Shown here one piece after another: positions 6,741 to 6,864 of a stretch of 6,864 nt of DNA. This DNA is from Acidobacteriota bacterium (GTDB lineage Bacteria > Acidobacteriota > Aminicenantia > UBA2199), in assembly GCA_021817755.1 (NCBI GenBank), contig JAKAGC010000213.1, positions 1-6,864 on the forward strand. Direction: 5' to 3'. The notes beneath the pieces are model-generated. The model was not told the origin of the DNA. It searched no databases and saw only the letters and a list, made by a program, of their open reading frames with translations. The translations under genes and the position numbers were made by a program. The number at the start of each line of letters is the position of its first letter. The first letter of the stretch is position 1.

Positions 6741-6801
6741 AATTGTGCCATCCTGCCAATGTGGGATACTATTTACATAAGAAAGAATTCATGGCATAAT
6801 T
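6741..6801. repeat. Spaced inverted repeat flanking the last promoter
   Basis: AATTGTGCCAT (6741-6751) is the inverse complement of ATGGCATAATT (6791-6801) with one mismatch, which is G-U compatible in plus-strand RNA. The right arm covers the -10 box and the -35 lies between the arms. Two half-sites about 50 bp apart could serve a regulator; chance is not excluded. Confidence 0.35.
6772..6800 (+). promoter_or_regulatory. Sigma-70 promoter of the right-edge gene, predicted leaderless
   Basis: TTTACA (6772-6777) and CATAAT (6795-6800), each 5/6 to consensus, have a 17-bp spacer. The predicted +1 is 6807, the A of the start codon. This is the same geometry as the aminotransferase promoter. Confidence 0.6.
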
Positions 6802-6806
6802 AATAT

Positions 6807-6864
6807 ATGAATCCAAAAGAAGAAAAATGCACTGTTATTGAAAATCGGAATATCGGTAAAAATT
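6807..6864 (+). CDS. 5' end of a gene cut by the window (19 codons)
   Basis: The frame is open from ATG 6807 to the edge and reads MNPKEEKCTVIENRNIGKN. An in-frame TAA at 6801-6803 makes this ATG the first possible start, and the promoter at 6772-6800 would begin the transcript exactly here. The opening (charged start, then CTVIENRNIGKN) faintly resembles the N-terminus of dihydroorotate dehydrogenase electron-transfer (PyrK-type) ferredoxin-reductase-like subunits. Nineteen residues are too few to name it. It lies 81 bp downstream of the aminotransferase stop but seems to have its own promoter. Confidence 0.6.
   Translation, partial: MNPKEEKCTVIENRNIGKN

Noticed and set aside
6726..6806. 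Terminator after the aminotransferase
   Set aside because: Only a 4-bp ATCC/GGAT pairing around 6750-6767 without a T-tract; not supportable as an intrinsic terminator.
1..6864. CRISPR arrays, tRNA/rRNA genes, insertion sequences
   Set aside because: No regularly spaced repeats, cloverleaf-like segments, transposase motifs or terminal inverted repeats were seen.

Overview
The window carries five protein genes: two cut by its edges, two complete larger genes, and one very short gene. The DNA is AT-rich (roughly 40% GC in genes by eye, much lower between them). Promoters look like ordinary sigma-70 sites with 17-bp spacers. Two genes have strong GGAGG-type ribosome binding sites, and three others appear to be transcribed leaderless. 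This is a bacterium, but these signals do not fit Bacteroidota (which use TAnnTTTG-type -7 boxes and rarely use Shine-Dalgarno sites). One gene nevertheless encodes a RiPP precursor whose leader is of the type best known from Bacteroidota and also, from memory, reported in other Gram-negative phyla such as Acidobacteriota/Aminicenantes. I would lean towards the latter kind of lineage, without proof.

Layout. 1-2535 (minus): N-terminal 845 residues of a membrane-bound hybrid-type sensor histidine kinase (sensor domain between two membrane helices, two PAS domains, HisKA, start of the ATPase domain), cut at the left edge inside the ATP-binding region. 2536-2763: divergent promoter region. 2764-5016 (plus): a 750-residue exported or membrane-anchored protein with a large beta-rich outer domain and a five-helix C-terminal membrane part, of unrecognised function. 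5026-5053: a perfect 12-bp hairpin, an intrinsic terminator for the gene converging from the right. 5100-5288 (minus): a 62-residue double-glycine-leader precursor peptide with a cysteine- and threonine-rich 31-residue core, most likely a class I-type lanthipeptide precursor. 5289-5552: AT-rich intergenic region. 5553-6725 (plus): a class V-fold PLP enzyme of the isopenicillin-N-epimerase-like group. 6807-6864 (plus): the first 19 codons of another gene.

How they work together: there is no obvious operon. Each gene seems to have its own promoter, and the precursor gene is followed directly by its own terminator. No lanthionine synthetase, dehydratase, cyclase, protease or exporter is visible, so the precursor is either an orphan modified by enzymes encoded elsewhere or lies outside its main cluster. 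The most interesting items are this precursor (7 Cys matched by 7 Ser/Thr in the core, with internal periodicity), the repeated leaderless-promoter architecture, and a 13-A tract inside the kinase reading frame.
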